Source of the DNA: Pictodentalium vernedei
Taxonomy: Eukaryota; Mollusca; Scaphopoda; Dentaliida; Dentaliidae
Assembly (NCBI GenBank): GCA_031216915.1
Contig: CM062297.1
Coordinates: 534,958,971-535,022,970 of the forward strand
Direction: 5' to 3'
DNA length: 64,000 bases
This document shows positions 1 to 11,889 of this stretch, piece after piece. Position 1 is the first letter of the stretch. The number at the start of each line of letters is the position of its first letter. Below the pieces are notes generated by a model. That model was not told where the DNA came from. It ran no database searches and saw only the letters and a list, made by a program, of their open reading frames with translations. A program made the translations under genes and the position numbers.

Positions 1-209
1 ACGGTGAAATGTTTATCCCAAATGTTCATTCTTTTGACTAACAGACAATAAAAAATACTGTAGGATAAATAAAATACATATGTAGCATGTCAAAATAATC
101 TCTCATGGGTTAAATAATACTAATATCCTGCTTGTGGTATTAAAAAATTATTTTATTTTGACACACTACAAATTTATTGTAAATGAAAACCCTTAATGTG
201 AACAAATAT
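1..209. other. AT-rich flank, no gene seen
   Basis: No open frame or recognisable repeat is seen. The last eight bases (202-209, ACAAATAT) form the left target-site duplication of the adjoining hAT-like element. Confidence 0.6.
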
Positions 210-2324
210 TAGTGCATGGAGGGTTTTTTTTCCAGGTTCGGTTTCGGTTTCTGTTTTATTTTTAGTCCCCTACGGGAACTGTAAGGGGACTATAGGATTG
301 CACTCCGTACGTCCATCCGTCCGTCCGTCCGTCTGCCCGTCCGTCCGCCCGCTCACCCGTCTGTCTGTCTGTTTTTTATGTTACCACCTCTCCCTCCATC
401 ATGCTTTAAGCTACACCTTTCATATTTGGTACATGGATAAATGGTTCTGAGGGGATGATGCACGCTCAAAATTTTTTTTTCAAAATCCAAGATGGCGGAA
501 TGGCGGCCATTCTTTTGTGTTTTTTAAGCTTTTTTTCTCTATTTTCATGTTACCACCCCTCCCACCAACATGGTTCAAGCTACACCTTTCATATTTGGTA
601 CATGGATAAATGGTTCTGAGGGGATGATGCACGCTCAAAATTTTTTTTTCAAACTCCAAGATGGCGGAATGGCGGCCATTTTTGTTGTGTTTTTTAAGCT
701 TTTCTTTCTCTATTTTCATGTTACCACCCCTCCCACCAACATGGTTCAAGCTACACTTTGCATATTTGGCACATGGATAGAGGGTTGGGAGGGGATGATG
801 CACATTCAATATTTTTTCTTCAAAATCCAAGATGGCGGCCATTTTTGTTGGGTTTTTTAAGCTTTTTTCTCTATTTTATGTTACCACCCCTCACTCCAAC
901 ATGGTTCAAGATACACTTTTTATATCTGGCACATGGATAGAGGGTTGTAATGGGATGTTGCACGTTCAATATTTTTTTTCCAAAATTCAAGATGGCGGCA
1001 TGGCAACCATTTCTGTTGTGTTTTTTAAGCTTTTTTCTCTATTTTATGTTACCACTGCTCCCTCCAACATGGTTCAAGCTGCACTTTTCATATATGGTAC
1101 ATGGATAAAGGGGTTGTGAGGGGATTATGCACGCTCAACATTTTTTTTTCAAAATCTAACATCTGTCTGTCTGTCCGTATGTCTGACTGTCTGTTTTTAT
1201 GTTACCACCTCTCCCTCTAATATGCTTCAAGCTACACCTTTCATATTTGGTACATGGATAAATGGTTCTGAGGGCATGATGCACAGTCAATATTTATTTT
1301 TCAAAATCCAAGATGGCAGAATGGCGGCCATTTTTGTTGTGTTTTTTAAGCTTTTTTCTCTATTTTATGTTACCACCCCTCCCTCCAACATGGTTCAAGC
1401 TACGCCTTTCATATATGGTACATGGATAAAGGGTTGTGAGGGGATTATGCATGCTCAATATTTTGTTTTCAAAATCCAAGATGCTTATATACTCTAGTGT
1501 CTTCTGTGACAAAAACACCTTATAGCACCTCCCCCCCCCCCCCAAAAAAAAACAAACAAAACAAAAAACTTTAAATTGCTATCTGTCACAACCTGGGCGC
1601 CTTTGAAGGCCACGTTAGGCGTTGTAAGCATCTCAACCTTGGAACCCCACATCGCCATAATACAGGGACTCCATTCACTGTCCTGTTCCTCGATCCCTCA
1701 CTGGACCTCTCGCCTCCTTTCGAAGTGCAGAGTATGAACTCTCCCTCATGTTGTTATGTGCAAAATAAAATGGATTTACGGCATCAACGAGTATCACATG
1801 GGGAATAAATGGTCAAAGTAAATAACCCTATATAATTTTGATTATTAATTTATTTCATGCATTTAATGTGAGATAAATATGACTGGAATTAAAAAATATA
1901 AAAAAAAAAGCGTTCACATGTTCCGACACTCACCTAATTTCGTGCAGTAAAAGCCCACACTCACTGGTCATTTTCGTTCTTGAGTAGGCCCCACCGGCTA
2001 TTCTCACAGTTGGGGTGCAACTTATACAAAGGTACATGTAATAGTCGCAGGGGAGGTATTTTGGCTGAAAATATTGGGTGCAACTTATACGTGGGAGCGA
2101 CTAAAACACGGACATAATTATACAGAAATAATCGCTTTTGGATTTGCCCGTTCTGCTGATGTTCATTGTCATTTTCAAAATGAGATTACAAACGGGTCGT
2201 AAATTTCGAAGTTTAACGTCAAAGTATGCAAAAAACGTATGGATGGTTATTTTGGCCCCTGTCGGTTCAGTTTTCTGGTTTGCGGCAAGAACCGAACCGA
2301 AAAACCAAAAACCTCCATGCTCTA
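210..2324. mobile_element. hAT-like non-autonomous DNA transposon, 2.1 kb
   Basis: The ends are inverted repeats: TAGTGCATGGAGG at 210-222 and the complement of TAGAGCATGGAGG ending at 2324, followed inward by related tracts (GGTTCGGTTTCGGTTT on the left, its imperfect complement at about 2287-2306). The same eight bases, ACAAATAT, lie directly outside both ends (202-209 and 2325-2332). An 8-bp duplication with a TAGNG-type terminus is typical of the hAT superfamily. No transposase frame is present, so it would have moved in trans. A separate tandem repeat (about 265-1500) fills the left half and may be a later insertion. Microsatellite-like C and A runs lie at 1531-1567. Confidence 0.7.
265..1500 (+). 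repeat. ~165-bp tandem repeat array with hairpin start
   Basis: The block opens with a hairpin (TAGTCCCC at 265-272 pairing with GGGGACTA at 284-291), then TCCG/TCTG runs (306-372), then seven tandem units. The units are marked by ATGTTACCACC at about 378, 547, 718, 878, 1046, 1199 and 1368, so the period is about 153-171 bp. Most units carry CCAAGATGGCGG. A second short TCTG/TCCG run at 1164-1195 interrupts the array. Short open frames here are by-products of the repeat, since they recur unit by unit. Confidence 0.8.
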
Positions 2325-2332
2325 ACAAATAT

Positions 2333-4338
2333 GGACAACCAAAATAACCAAGCACTATTTCTAATAAACTGTTTTGCAAAATATTACAGTTTAAGGAATT
2401 ATAATGTTTTTCAGGCAGTTCAGGCAGTAAATATGTCTCACGATGCATGTCATGCACAGATGGATGTCAAACTACGATCTCTTGTATGTTGTGGTCTCAA
2501 GTAAGTCTCATTTGATAAATCCTTACAAAAAAAGTTGTAGCTTTGCAAGCAACTAGTTGAATGCATGTTGATCACCAAAGTTTCTCAGTTTTGTAATATG
2601 AAATGTATTGTGTAATATCAGTTTCAAATACCCATGGACGGCGGAGCCGGGGGGTGGGGTCACAGACAGACATGTTAAGTTGATAAATTGTAAAATAGTG
2701 AGATTTCTGGTCAAAAATAGTGAGATTTTAATTTTTATATGGCTTAAAGAGTTTTTTACTTTAATAGTGAGATTTCTATTAAAAGTCTCAATTTTTGGCC
2801 TCATTTGACTCACGGGGCATGTGCTCCCCCCCTCACATTTTTTCTCCAGTTATAGGTACCCAAACAGCATTTTGCAACATAACATACACAACCCCTATGG
2901 CCACTACACATTTCTTTCTCATCAATTCTCATTTGATTCATATGTACCGTATTTCTTTTCTCATTCACTTTTACCCTGTGCTTTTGCAAAATATAAATTT
3001 GTATTCAAAGGCAAAGAACTAGTTCAATTCAATTCAGTTTAAAGTATGTGAATTGGGTGGATGCCATTTTGGTTGTAGTATGTACCAAAAGGTGAGATAT
3101 ATAAAGACGAATCCTACTGTTTAATCAAAATTGAAAAAATTAAATCCACCACCACTACCCTAATCTGTGGTAACACCTGAAGACAGCCAATGCCACATGA
3201 AGTCAGCTGATACCACACGATTCAATATTGACCGGTGAATATCCAATATCGTAAAATAATGACAATGTGGTTCAGGTTAGATTGAGGTCACTGAGGTTAA
3301 TGTCTTAAATAGGGTGGCAACAAGGGTGAGGGGTAGTGTATATATAAATTTATATATTTTGCATGAATAAACCGCCCCTCCATTGCCCCCCTCCCCCCCC
3401 CCCAAGATTATTTTCCATCCTACACCCTAGCAGTACCCAGAAAGGTATGACCCCCCCAACCACCCCCACCCCCCCTGCACATGCATACTTTTTGGTGTGA
3501 ACCCGCACTTTTTTAAAGCTTTCGCCGCCTCTGCAGATACTCATCCCACAGAATTAGCCACAGCATTTGGAAATACCAAAGTATATGCTGTAATAATATA
3601 CCATTTTTGCCACAGTAAATGAATGTCATCACTAAATGTGTATAACCTTTCGTTTTGCAGGGTTTGTATGGGTCATTTAAAGTGCTTAAAAGTTCTTGAA
3701 TTTCAAAACTGAAATTTCAGGCATTTGAAAGTGGCTTCATAGCAGCCAGGACTAGATTTGATTAAATATCCGTGAAAATTTGGCTTAAGAAATTATTGAT
3801 CAAGATGCCTGTCCAATATACAGAGGACAATTTGGTTGAATACCCTCAAATTTAACTTTTTTGAATGGCTAGAGAATCCTGTCCTGGGCAGGAAATACCG
3901 CCATCAGCAATTAAGGAGTTAATACCTGCACCTAACATGGGAAGCTCTTTGAGAGATGTATCCATCGATCAGTGTTATGTATAGGCATTATTGGACTGAA
4001 ATAGATATTTACCTTGATGCGGGGGCAGGGGGGGGGGGGGGGGGGCGCCAAGATTGCGTATTGAAGTTGAGATGTCAACCCTAGGCATATATCATCGAGT
4101 TGGATGGACGGTTGATATATGACCTGAAGGGTGGTTGAGACTTCAGTACATCATTTCAGAACCCTGATTGTGGTAATGACCTATTTATCTTACAACATCC
4201 TCTGCTGAAAAGTAAACTCATTTAAAACAAAAATAACTATTTTATTGTGTGCAAATCAAAATATGGCACTGTTGAGTGCTACAACCATTGGGGAAATATA
4301 TTCATGATGAATTGAAAACAATGCCATTGTAAGTTCAT
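2333..4338. other. Flanking DNA without a supported gene
   Basis: Only short, non-conserved frames are present. Low-complexity C-rich stretches lie at 3376-3475 and a G run at 4021-4047. I see no repeat shared with the rest of the window and no exon-like structure I can defend. Confidence 0.5.
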
Positions 4339-4340
4339 AT

Positions 4341-4537
4341 ATTTTTATACTGTACCAATGACCCAGACTCAGCTGGTGCTAACTCTAAAATATCAAGGGC
4401 CAAACGCAAATTTTACCCCCCAATCCCCCAAATTTGCATCTAAAACCGAAAATTACATGTCCTATTTAGTCCTCCATACTTTCACTCCACTGTGCATGCG
4501 CAGTGTCAAGGAGGTCTCGAAATTGGCGCCAAATGTC
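4341..4537 (+). repeat. Left ITR of DIRS copy E
   Basis: Reverse complement of most of 11088-11276. The NRF-1-like palindrome at 4491-4502 reads TGTGCATGCGCA here (one change), while its right-hand partner at 11123-11134 is perfect. Confidence 0.85.
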
Positions 4538-5433
4538 ATTCTTTGTTTGGCCCTCAATACAGTTACACTTCACTGTTATTTGTGCTTGTAAATCTCAGTT
4601 TTAATGATGCCAGACACATAATTATGAGAGAAATGGTGGATATAAGGAGGAAATAGAAGGAGGAGAGGAAAAAACGGTGGAAGGAAATGTTCAGGGCTGT
4701 AACTTATAATTAATTTACGAAATTATTCATGTTACCTATTTTCGAGGCATGACCTTGTTGTGGTCATTCTTGCTATGAAGGTTCCATTGTTTAATCAGTG
4801 TTTCCTCTCTCCCTTTCCTTTATTCCCCCCTAGCTATTCTCCCATGCTTTTGGCTTATTTTTTGTAATGTTTATTACTAAAATTTCTTGGGAGTTTTGGC
4901 TTGGAAACAGAATTATTTTTTGTTTTTTTCCCCATGTTTACGTCCTCACCCTTGGGTGTTTAGGCATTTTGGTCTGCATCTACCATCTGATGTTCTGCAG
5001 TTTCTTCTCTGGAAGTCTCTGTTTTGCATCAGATAGTGTTTAAATTGGTAACTGATTTCAGGCCATGTTTATCAGTGCCTGGAGTCATGTTTCCGGTTTG
5101 TTTACACTTTTTGTTTATGTTGACAGTGGTTACTTCTTATAGTGATTACTTGTCCTCTGCTTAGTTCAGTTCATAGCAAGATACATTAATATTGTTGTCC
5201 GTAAGTGTTCCATGAATTTTTTGAAATGATTTTAAAATTTTTGTCCACACTTAGGCTTTTTTGGGATCCATTTGGGCTCATTGTTCCCATTGGGAACTTG
5301 AGCACTTCTGAAAATTTTTTCAAAAATTTTTTTTTGGAAATTATTTTCTTTTGAAATGTTATAATGGATTATAATATATTATGTATATTTATTTCAAGGG
5401 TTAGTGCAAGTAATATGACTATGTATATTTTTT

Positions 5434-8312
5434 CATGTTGAAAAAATATTGTTCAAATTGTAATGTGAGGATATCTTCCTCTAATTCACAGGTTCATTGT
5501 GTTTCTTATAGTCAATGTTTTCGCACTAATTCTTGCTCTGTGTGTGTTAATTGATATGACAACGTTGGAGACGTGTGTCACGGTATTTTGTTAGCAGTGA
5601 GGGGTCCATTACGGTCCTCTCTCTGTAGGGTCACTCTATATTATCAGTTTCTTTTTCAGAATTCAGAGTGATGTTTCTGTGATGTCTTCAACAAGTGTGT
5701 CTCCGTCGTTGCAATATTAGGGCTAGTGGGAAGTGCTCAAGGTATTACGACAATTGCCGGGAGTTCGCTAGTTCGATCGAAGACATTGATCGCCCGCTAG
5801 TCCACCCGGTGTCGCGACCATTCACCGAATGGCTCAGCAACCGGGTTCATCTGTCGCGGTCCAGGGAAGCAGATTGGGTGATGCGAGCACTATAAAACAT
5901 CAGAGGTGCACACCCAGTAACGACGGATCCGAGGACAGTACGGAGGAAGCCTGTCAGTCCGGTAGGTAGCTCGTCCAGGTCCACCCGGACTGCGAGCGAG
6001 AGAGGCCCCCTCTTTCTTGCATCAACATCTGCGCCGCGATGTTGTTGTATGTTTGTTCGCTTAGTCGGAGCTTACGTCCACTCCTCCTGCTCGGGACGCT
6101 CCGTCGCATAACAGTCCGACGCAGCTGTTATATTGGCTTCCTCATCCTCGTCAACACACACGACCGCACCTTGGCTATCAGACCACAGATTTCCAGGGGA
6201 CGTTTGCATATTATATAAATGCAGGATTGAATGTCCCTGGTGCTCCTGCTTTGCCGACCAAGGAATACACGTCGACCAGGTCACTCCATCTGCTAGCCAA
6301 GGATACAAGACCTTTCCAGTTGGGACGTTCGCATATTATATAAATGCAGGAATGAACGTCCCTGGAGCTTCCAGCGGATAATTTACGTAGGACCGTAGGT
6401 CTCATAGAGTAACATGAACAAGCTGTTGTTACCGTGATGTCTTTGTAAAGTGTGCTTCAGTTGTCAGAGTCAAATGAAGAGTTAGTGGCAAAAGTGCTCA
6501 TGTAGATGCGTCAATTGCCTGGAGTTCCCTAGTAGGATCGATGGCTCTGGCGTCCACTAGCTCGCCTGGTGTCACGACCATTCACCGAATGGCTCAGCAC
6601 CCGGGTTCGTCCGTTGCGGTCCAGGAAGGAAATTTAGGTGATGCGAGCACTATAAATACAATGTGCACACCCAGTGATGACGAATACGAGGATGGTACGG
6701 AGGAAGCCTATTAGTCCGGTTCCTAGCTCATCCAGGTCCATCCAGGCTGCGAGCGAGAGAGGTCCCTCTCTCGTACTACAACATCTGGGCAAAGATGTTG
6801 TGGTACAAAACGTTCCTCAGTCGGGGCATACGTCCACCGCCCGGGACGCTCTGTTATATAGACAGTCCAGAGAGACTGCTCTTTCGGCTTCCTCATCCTC
6901 ACGGCAGCACACGCGACCGCACCTTGGCTACGTGACCAGTCATATTCAACCAACATCGCCGACCAGGGATTCTACGGCGACCAGGTCACACCATCCGGTA
7001 GCCAAGGATATGAGGCCTTCATACTCCGGACGTTCGCATATAAGAAATATGCAGGAGTCAATGTCCAAGGAGCTTCCAGCGGCTAAATTCTGTAAGACCG
7101 CAGCTCCATAGGCCTCCGCTATGGACGTGCTATCGCAGATAGCACAAATTATCGCAGCATCCCAGCACCCGACAGTAACTCTGTCGGATTAAGAATTATC
7201 CGAGGAAGCTGGGTTGGTACGTTCCGCTGCAGGTTCAGGCACCGACGACCAAGAATTACAAGTGGTCCGACAGGATGGCGAAAGGGATACGGATGAGTTG
7301 TATTTTCCCTTTCGGAACAACATAATTGCCGTAGAGTGCATCCGGCATTACCTTCTGACGTTGTTCCTCCGGACCAAAAGTGCTGCGTTGCCGGATAAGA
7401 GACTGATAGCGCCACTGGACTCTGAATTCTTATCGGTTTAGGGACATCATCCCTCAGTTTCCGACATAGTCCAGAAATGTCTCACGGACATTTGATCTGT
7501 TGAATGACGCTATATATATATAACTTGCTACCTAAATGAGCAGGTCAGGTTTCTTATCGGCAAATGCTCTACATCTGCCTTTCATCAATTCAAGGAATAA
7601 TTTGAAATGGCAGGACAGAGCATCCTGAGAGTTCTCTGCGTCTAGACGACCAGGCCAGGACCTAGTATTGTTTATACCGTCATCAATGTCAATTCCAACC
7701 ATGATGTTGGAAACGACAATATCGTCTAGCAGGGTTAGCTTAGACGCATCATCGTATGCAGATCACCTTACCAGAGCGTTATCATTACGTCTCAAAGGAA
7801 AAAGAATTCCATGATGTATAACCTCCTTAAGAGTTCTTTCAAGGGCCTCACGTAAAACTCCGCCCTTTTAGTGGCAATATGGAGTTGGTTAGACGTGACG
7901 TGACGTGGCCCTGGCTACATCCACGCGTGAGGGTAGTAAGGTGAAAAACTCTCTCAGAGTCGCTCCGGTCTCTGGAGAGTTTCTCTTTGACGGCAAGCTT
8001 TCCGCAGTCTATGATCAGATAACTAAGAAAGCTTCAGATTCTCTTCTATTCAAATCCGCTTCCATATAGTCGGATTCAGCGGAGAATAGTAGGACAGGCA
8101 CTTCTGGGATAAATATCTCCAAGGAAAGTTCCTATAGGGGTTCCTATGTGTCCTCTAGGTCTTACTCTAGAGACCGTCAGTGTAGCGACTCAGGTAGGGG
8201 CCGTAATTCTCGCCGAGACATTCGGTCAGACACCCCTAGGTCGACGGGGCGAGGTGCGGGCCATGGAGGACATGGCTTCTCCTTCCGCAAGCCCCGCAGG
8301 ACCAGGAGGTAA
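5434..8312 (+). pseudogene. DIRS gag remnant, copy E, with duplicated 5' segment
   Basis: Recognised by nucleotide and peptide similarity to the intact Gag of copy A. Cys-rich N-terminal codons are visible around 5450-5560, the Ser/Thr-rich middle at 5690-7110, a stretch matching the SDRELSDGAGSVRSAEASG region at about 7180-7240, and the Arg/Ser-rich tail at 8090-8312. The segment that begins GATGTCTTC at about 5680 recurs at about 6437, so a ~750 bp piece of gag is duplicated. Many frameshifts and stops make it non-coding. Confidence 0.8.
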
Positions 8313-10060
8313 TGGTATTAACCTCTATTGTGTACTAGTGAGCGGAAGACTGTCGAGTTTCTCAATTAATTGGGAGTAGATTACGGACGTCCCTTGGATT
8401 CGAGAGGTGATTTCGGAAACACTAAATTGTCCTTGAAACGAAAACCTCCATTAACTCGAAGTCCAAGATGGACTCAGCTTCCGTCAAGTCTGCAGGAAAG
8501 AGGCTCGCTTACATCAGAAGTCCAGTCTCTTCTGGAATGATCGCGATAGAGATCGTAGAACTCCAGGAATTTCCAGGTTTCTACAACCTTCCTTTTCTGG
8601 TTCCAAAACCAGATGGCTCGTTCCGTCCACTCATAAATCTGAGCTGGATAAACAAGCTGATCGTGGCTCCAAGTTTATATATGGAGTCCATCCGAGCGGT
8701 CAGAGCGAGTTTTCGGGTGTACGACTATGCTACATGCATAGATCTCAAGATGCGTACTTTCACGTCATGGTACATCAGGCGTTCAGAAAGTATCTGCGCT
8801 TCTTCATCATAGGATTCGTGTATCAGCTCCGATCAATGTGCTTCGGTCTGAATCTAGCCCCCTGGGCTACCTGACGAAATTCTTTAGAGGTACGACAATG
8901 GGTTAACGCTTCAGAACGATGTGCAGAATCTGCTTCTATTGCTCCGACGTCTCGATTTCATAAGTAAACAAGAAGTCGGATCTGGTATCGTCCAAGTCAT
9001 TCACCCTTCACCCACCGGGGGGTGAGCTTCGAGACGCACAACATTCTCGTTCGTCTGCCGTTAACCAGAGCAAAATTAATCAGTTGTTATGTTCACTGTT
9101 GTCTTCGCTCAGACAAGGTCTCAACGAGAGATCTCATGAGACGGATACGTTTGTGCGGAGCTGCCCCGATTTTATTCCGATGGGGCGGTTATGCACTTGT
9201 CCTCTCCAATTTCTTCTGATCCAGAATTGGAGGGTGAAGATTTTTTTGCTCGATATGGACATCTTCTTGTCAATCAAGTGAATAAGAGATTCAGACTTGG
9301 GCAGGTTTTCAGTGGTTAACTCAGGGAGTTCCACTGCAATTGCCGGATCTGAGTTTTGCAGTTTTGACGGATGCCAGTCAAACAGGTTGGGTCATATCAT
9401 TGAGGCCAACGGATTTGAAGGGCCAGGGTCTTTGGGATCCGTAGTTCCTAATCAAGCACATTAACATCAAGAATGATGTCATTTTGGCTTGCGCTACGTT
9501 TTTGGATGAACGTTATTCAGAATGCTCATGTGCTAATTCTGTCCAACAATTCGACGGTATTAGCGTATTTTTGGAACTAGGGAGTCACTCATTCCATTCT
9601 GTTATTCATGTTAAGGGAAGGAATCTTTCTGTTTGTACTAGAACATCAAGTTCTCCTATCGGTCCATCATATTCCGGGTCCTCTGAACGTATTAGCGGTC
9701 TCCCTTCATGGAGGGGCCGCTTGTTGCTGCCAGAATGGACTTTCAACAACGAGTATTCAATCAGATTTGCTACCAAAGAGAGCGGCCAATGATCGACTTA
9801 TTCGTGACGCATCTCAACAATCATATGTGTCACAATGTTCGGATCTTCGAGCGTTTGCAGTAGACGCTCTATCGATCTCATGAGACGGAATAATAGGATA
9901 TGCGTATCTTCCAGCGCCTTTGATTCAGCAGATATTGCTCACGTTAAATATCTCAATGCAAATTCTGTTGGTAGCATTTCTAGCTCCACAAAGACCATGG
10001 ATTAATCTACTCAGGCGTCTGTTGTGGGACATGCCGTGGAAGCTTCCTCCACATTTCGGT
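8313..10060 (+). pseudogene. DIRS RT/RNase H remnant, copy E
   Basis: Best-preserved piece is at 8468-8812, where translation gives the RT hallmark FLVPKPDGSFRP followed by WINKLIVAPS and DYATCIDLK. The YLDD catalytic region is deleted (the sequence jumps from CCCTGGGCTACCTGACGA to TTCTTTAGAGG near 8870). RNase H-like stretches follow at 9360-9700 in shifting frames. The frame breaks at several points and cannot encode an enzyme. Confidence 0.8.
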
Positions 10061-10084
10061 CCATTCTATGGTCAGATGGATTCT

Positions 10085-10340
10085 ATTTACTATCAGTACT
10101 GCTTATGATAATACCTTCAATCAGCAGTCTGTGCTTTAGTTTTAAGCTCATGAAGTAAGAGTTCTTTCTACATCATGAGCTTACGCTAATAATGTTGCTA
10201 TTACAGATCTAATGAGGGCTGCATATTGGTCTTATCCCTCCACTTTCACGAATTTGTATCTGAGAAATATTGAGTCCATTTCTGGAGATGTCCATTGTTT
10301 AGGTTCGTTATCAGTTGCTCAGAATATCGTCCACTAAACA
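10085..10340 (+). pseudogene. DIRS tyrosine recombinase C-terminal remnant, copy E
   Basis: Nucleotides match the last ~250 bp of the YR of copies A and B: the CATGAAGTAAGAG stretch that encodes H-x-x-R is at about 10149-10161 and the tyrosine region near 10255. Here the tyrosine context reads ACGAATTTGTATCTGAG, so a Tyr codon survives. The N-terminal half of the recombinase, including the first catalytic Arg, is deleted. It ends with the CACTAA stop at 10332-10337. Confidence 0.8.
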
Positions 10341-10928
10341 GTTGCAACTATAGTTATGTAGGCTTTCTGTTCCGGCAGTGACTCTGTCCTGCTGCCCTCT
10401 TCGCTCTGGGGTATTTGACCCAGGGCAGGGGGGAGGGGGGGGGGTGGTGTTCCCTTAGATCACGGCTTTATAGTGAAAAGCAAGGGAATACCTCCCTTGG
10501 AGTCAGTAATTCCGAGTCGGTACCAGGATGGTTTAAAGTAAAGCTAATGTTTACTCATCTATGTAATATTTTTTAAGTGTTGCTCGGTGTGAAACATTTG
10601 TATATATCACGTGTTAATCGGGCATTAATATACAATCCTCGGACACTTTTAAATCAGTATATAGAGTCTCATTTTGCTGGACTTCCTTATTTATTGGCTT
10701 TCCTTTAAAAAATATTAGTATGAAGGGTTATACTGGATGTTAATAGAGATCATTGATGTTATTGTGCTCAATTACAGAATGGTGTTGTGTCTTTCTTTTT
10801 GATACAAATAAGAAAGATACATGTAAAGCCTATCTCTCATTTTCTCCTTGAGGGGATAGTTCTGTTATATGTAATTGAGTCTATTGGATTTTCCTTTATG
10901 TCCTAGGCCCTCCAACCTTTTTACTATT

Positions 10929-11016
10929 CAGCTAAGTCTGGGTCATTGGTACAGTATAAAAATGTTCAAAATTTATAGTAATTTATATATTTTTTATACT
11001 TACCAATGACCCAGAC
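10929..11016 (+). repeat. Internal complementary region (ICR) of copy E
   Basis: The left half (10929-10963) is the complement of the element's left end at 4341, with one mismatch. The right half (10967-11016) is the complement of the right end at 11261-11307 with small differences. The central GTT complements the terminal AAC. This is the junction arrangement known from DIRS-1. Confidence 0.85.
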
Positions 11017-11087
11017 GGGGATGGCCCTCCCATGAGTTAGGAACTCATACCTCCCCGCTGAGTACATAATGCTTACCAGGCACATTT

Positions 11088-11310
11088 GACATTTGGCGCC
11101 AATTTCGAGACCTTCTTGACACTGCGCATGCGCAGTGGAGTGAAAGTATGGAGGACCATATAGGACATGTAATTTTCGGTTTTAGATGCAAATTTTGGGG
11201 ATTGAGGGGTAAAATTTGCATTTGGCCTTAGATATTTTAGAGTTAGCACCAGCTAAGTCTGGGTCATTGGTAAGTATAAAAAATATATAAATTACTATAA
11301 ATTTTTTAAC
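11088..11310 (-). repeat. Right ITR of DIRS copy E
   Basis: Inverted copy of 4341-4537 plus ~34 terminal bases found only at the right end. It has a perfect TGCGCATGCGCA palindrome at 11123-11134. Confidence 0.85.
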
Positions 11311-11514
11311 TTTTATACTAAAACCAATAGCCCAGACTAAGCTGGTGCAACCTCAATATTATTAAGGGCCAAACACAAATTTTGAACCCCCCAATCCCCA
11401 AAATTTGCATACAATACCGAAAATTAAAAGTCCTATCTGGCCATCCATACTTTTAGCACTTGCGCATGCACAATACCCAGGAAAAGACCGGAATTGGCAC
11501 AAACATCATTCTTC
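11311..11514 (+). repeat. Left ITR of DIRS copy F
   Basis: Inverted relative to 24217-24447: matching blocks include GACCGGAATTGGCAC..CATCATTCTTC against GAAGAATGATG..GTGCCAATTCCGGTC. The NRF-1-like site at 11461-11472 is TGCGCATGCACA, with one change. Confidence 0.8.
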
Positions 11515-11889
11515 TGTTTGGCCCAAAGTCAGTAACAACTGAACTGACATCTGTGCTTTAAAATCTCATTTTTGAAGATGCCAGACACAAATCAATTATG
11601 GTTTTCATGGAATCAACAGTGTAGCAGGATGCTGGAAGTGAATAACGGTGGTTTTGGATGTTCAGGGCTGTAACTTTATAAATTTTATGTAAAATTATGC
11701 ATATTCCCTAATTTTGGGATATGCTTTTGAACATCATCATTATAATATGACTCCACTGTTGTTTTGTTAGTATTACTTCCCTTCCCTCTTCTGAATCCTC
11801 CTGTTATACTCCCAAGCTCTTTCGGCTTTTTTTATTGAATTTTTTATCAAATTCATGGGAGTTTAACTTGTAAAACGGAATAGGTATTC

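Larger units (their letters stand above)
4341..11310 (+). mobile_element. DIRS1-like YR retrotransposon, copy E (decayed)
   Basis: The left end starts ATTTTTATACTGTACCAATG at 4341; the right end finishes TTTTTTAAC at 11310. Inverted terminal repeats lie at 4341-4537 and 11088-11310, and the internal complementary region at 10929-11016. Between them are decayed gag, RT/RNase H and YR sequences in the order of a DIRS element. An ~840 bp stretch (end of RT and the first half of YR, compared with copy A) is missing near 10050. There is no target duplication, as expected for YR insertion. E sits at an AT/TTTT site that is the left terminus of another DIRS element (copy F). Confidence 0.88.

Noticed and set aside
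2101-2504. Overlapping ~90-118 codon frames on both strands
   Set aside because: They span the border of the hAT-like element and flank, have no similarity I recognise and no splice or start context.
4021-4047. Long G runs (also near 22357, 24341, 40617, 57277) as functional quadruplexes
   Set aside because: Length is unreliable in assemblies; only the conserved placement after the YR stop was kept as a finding.
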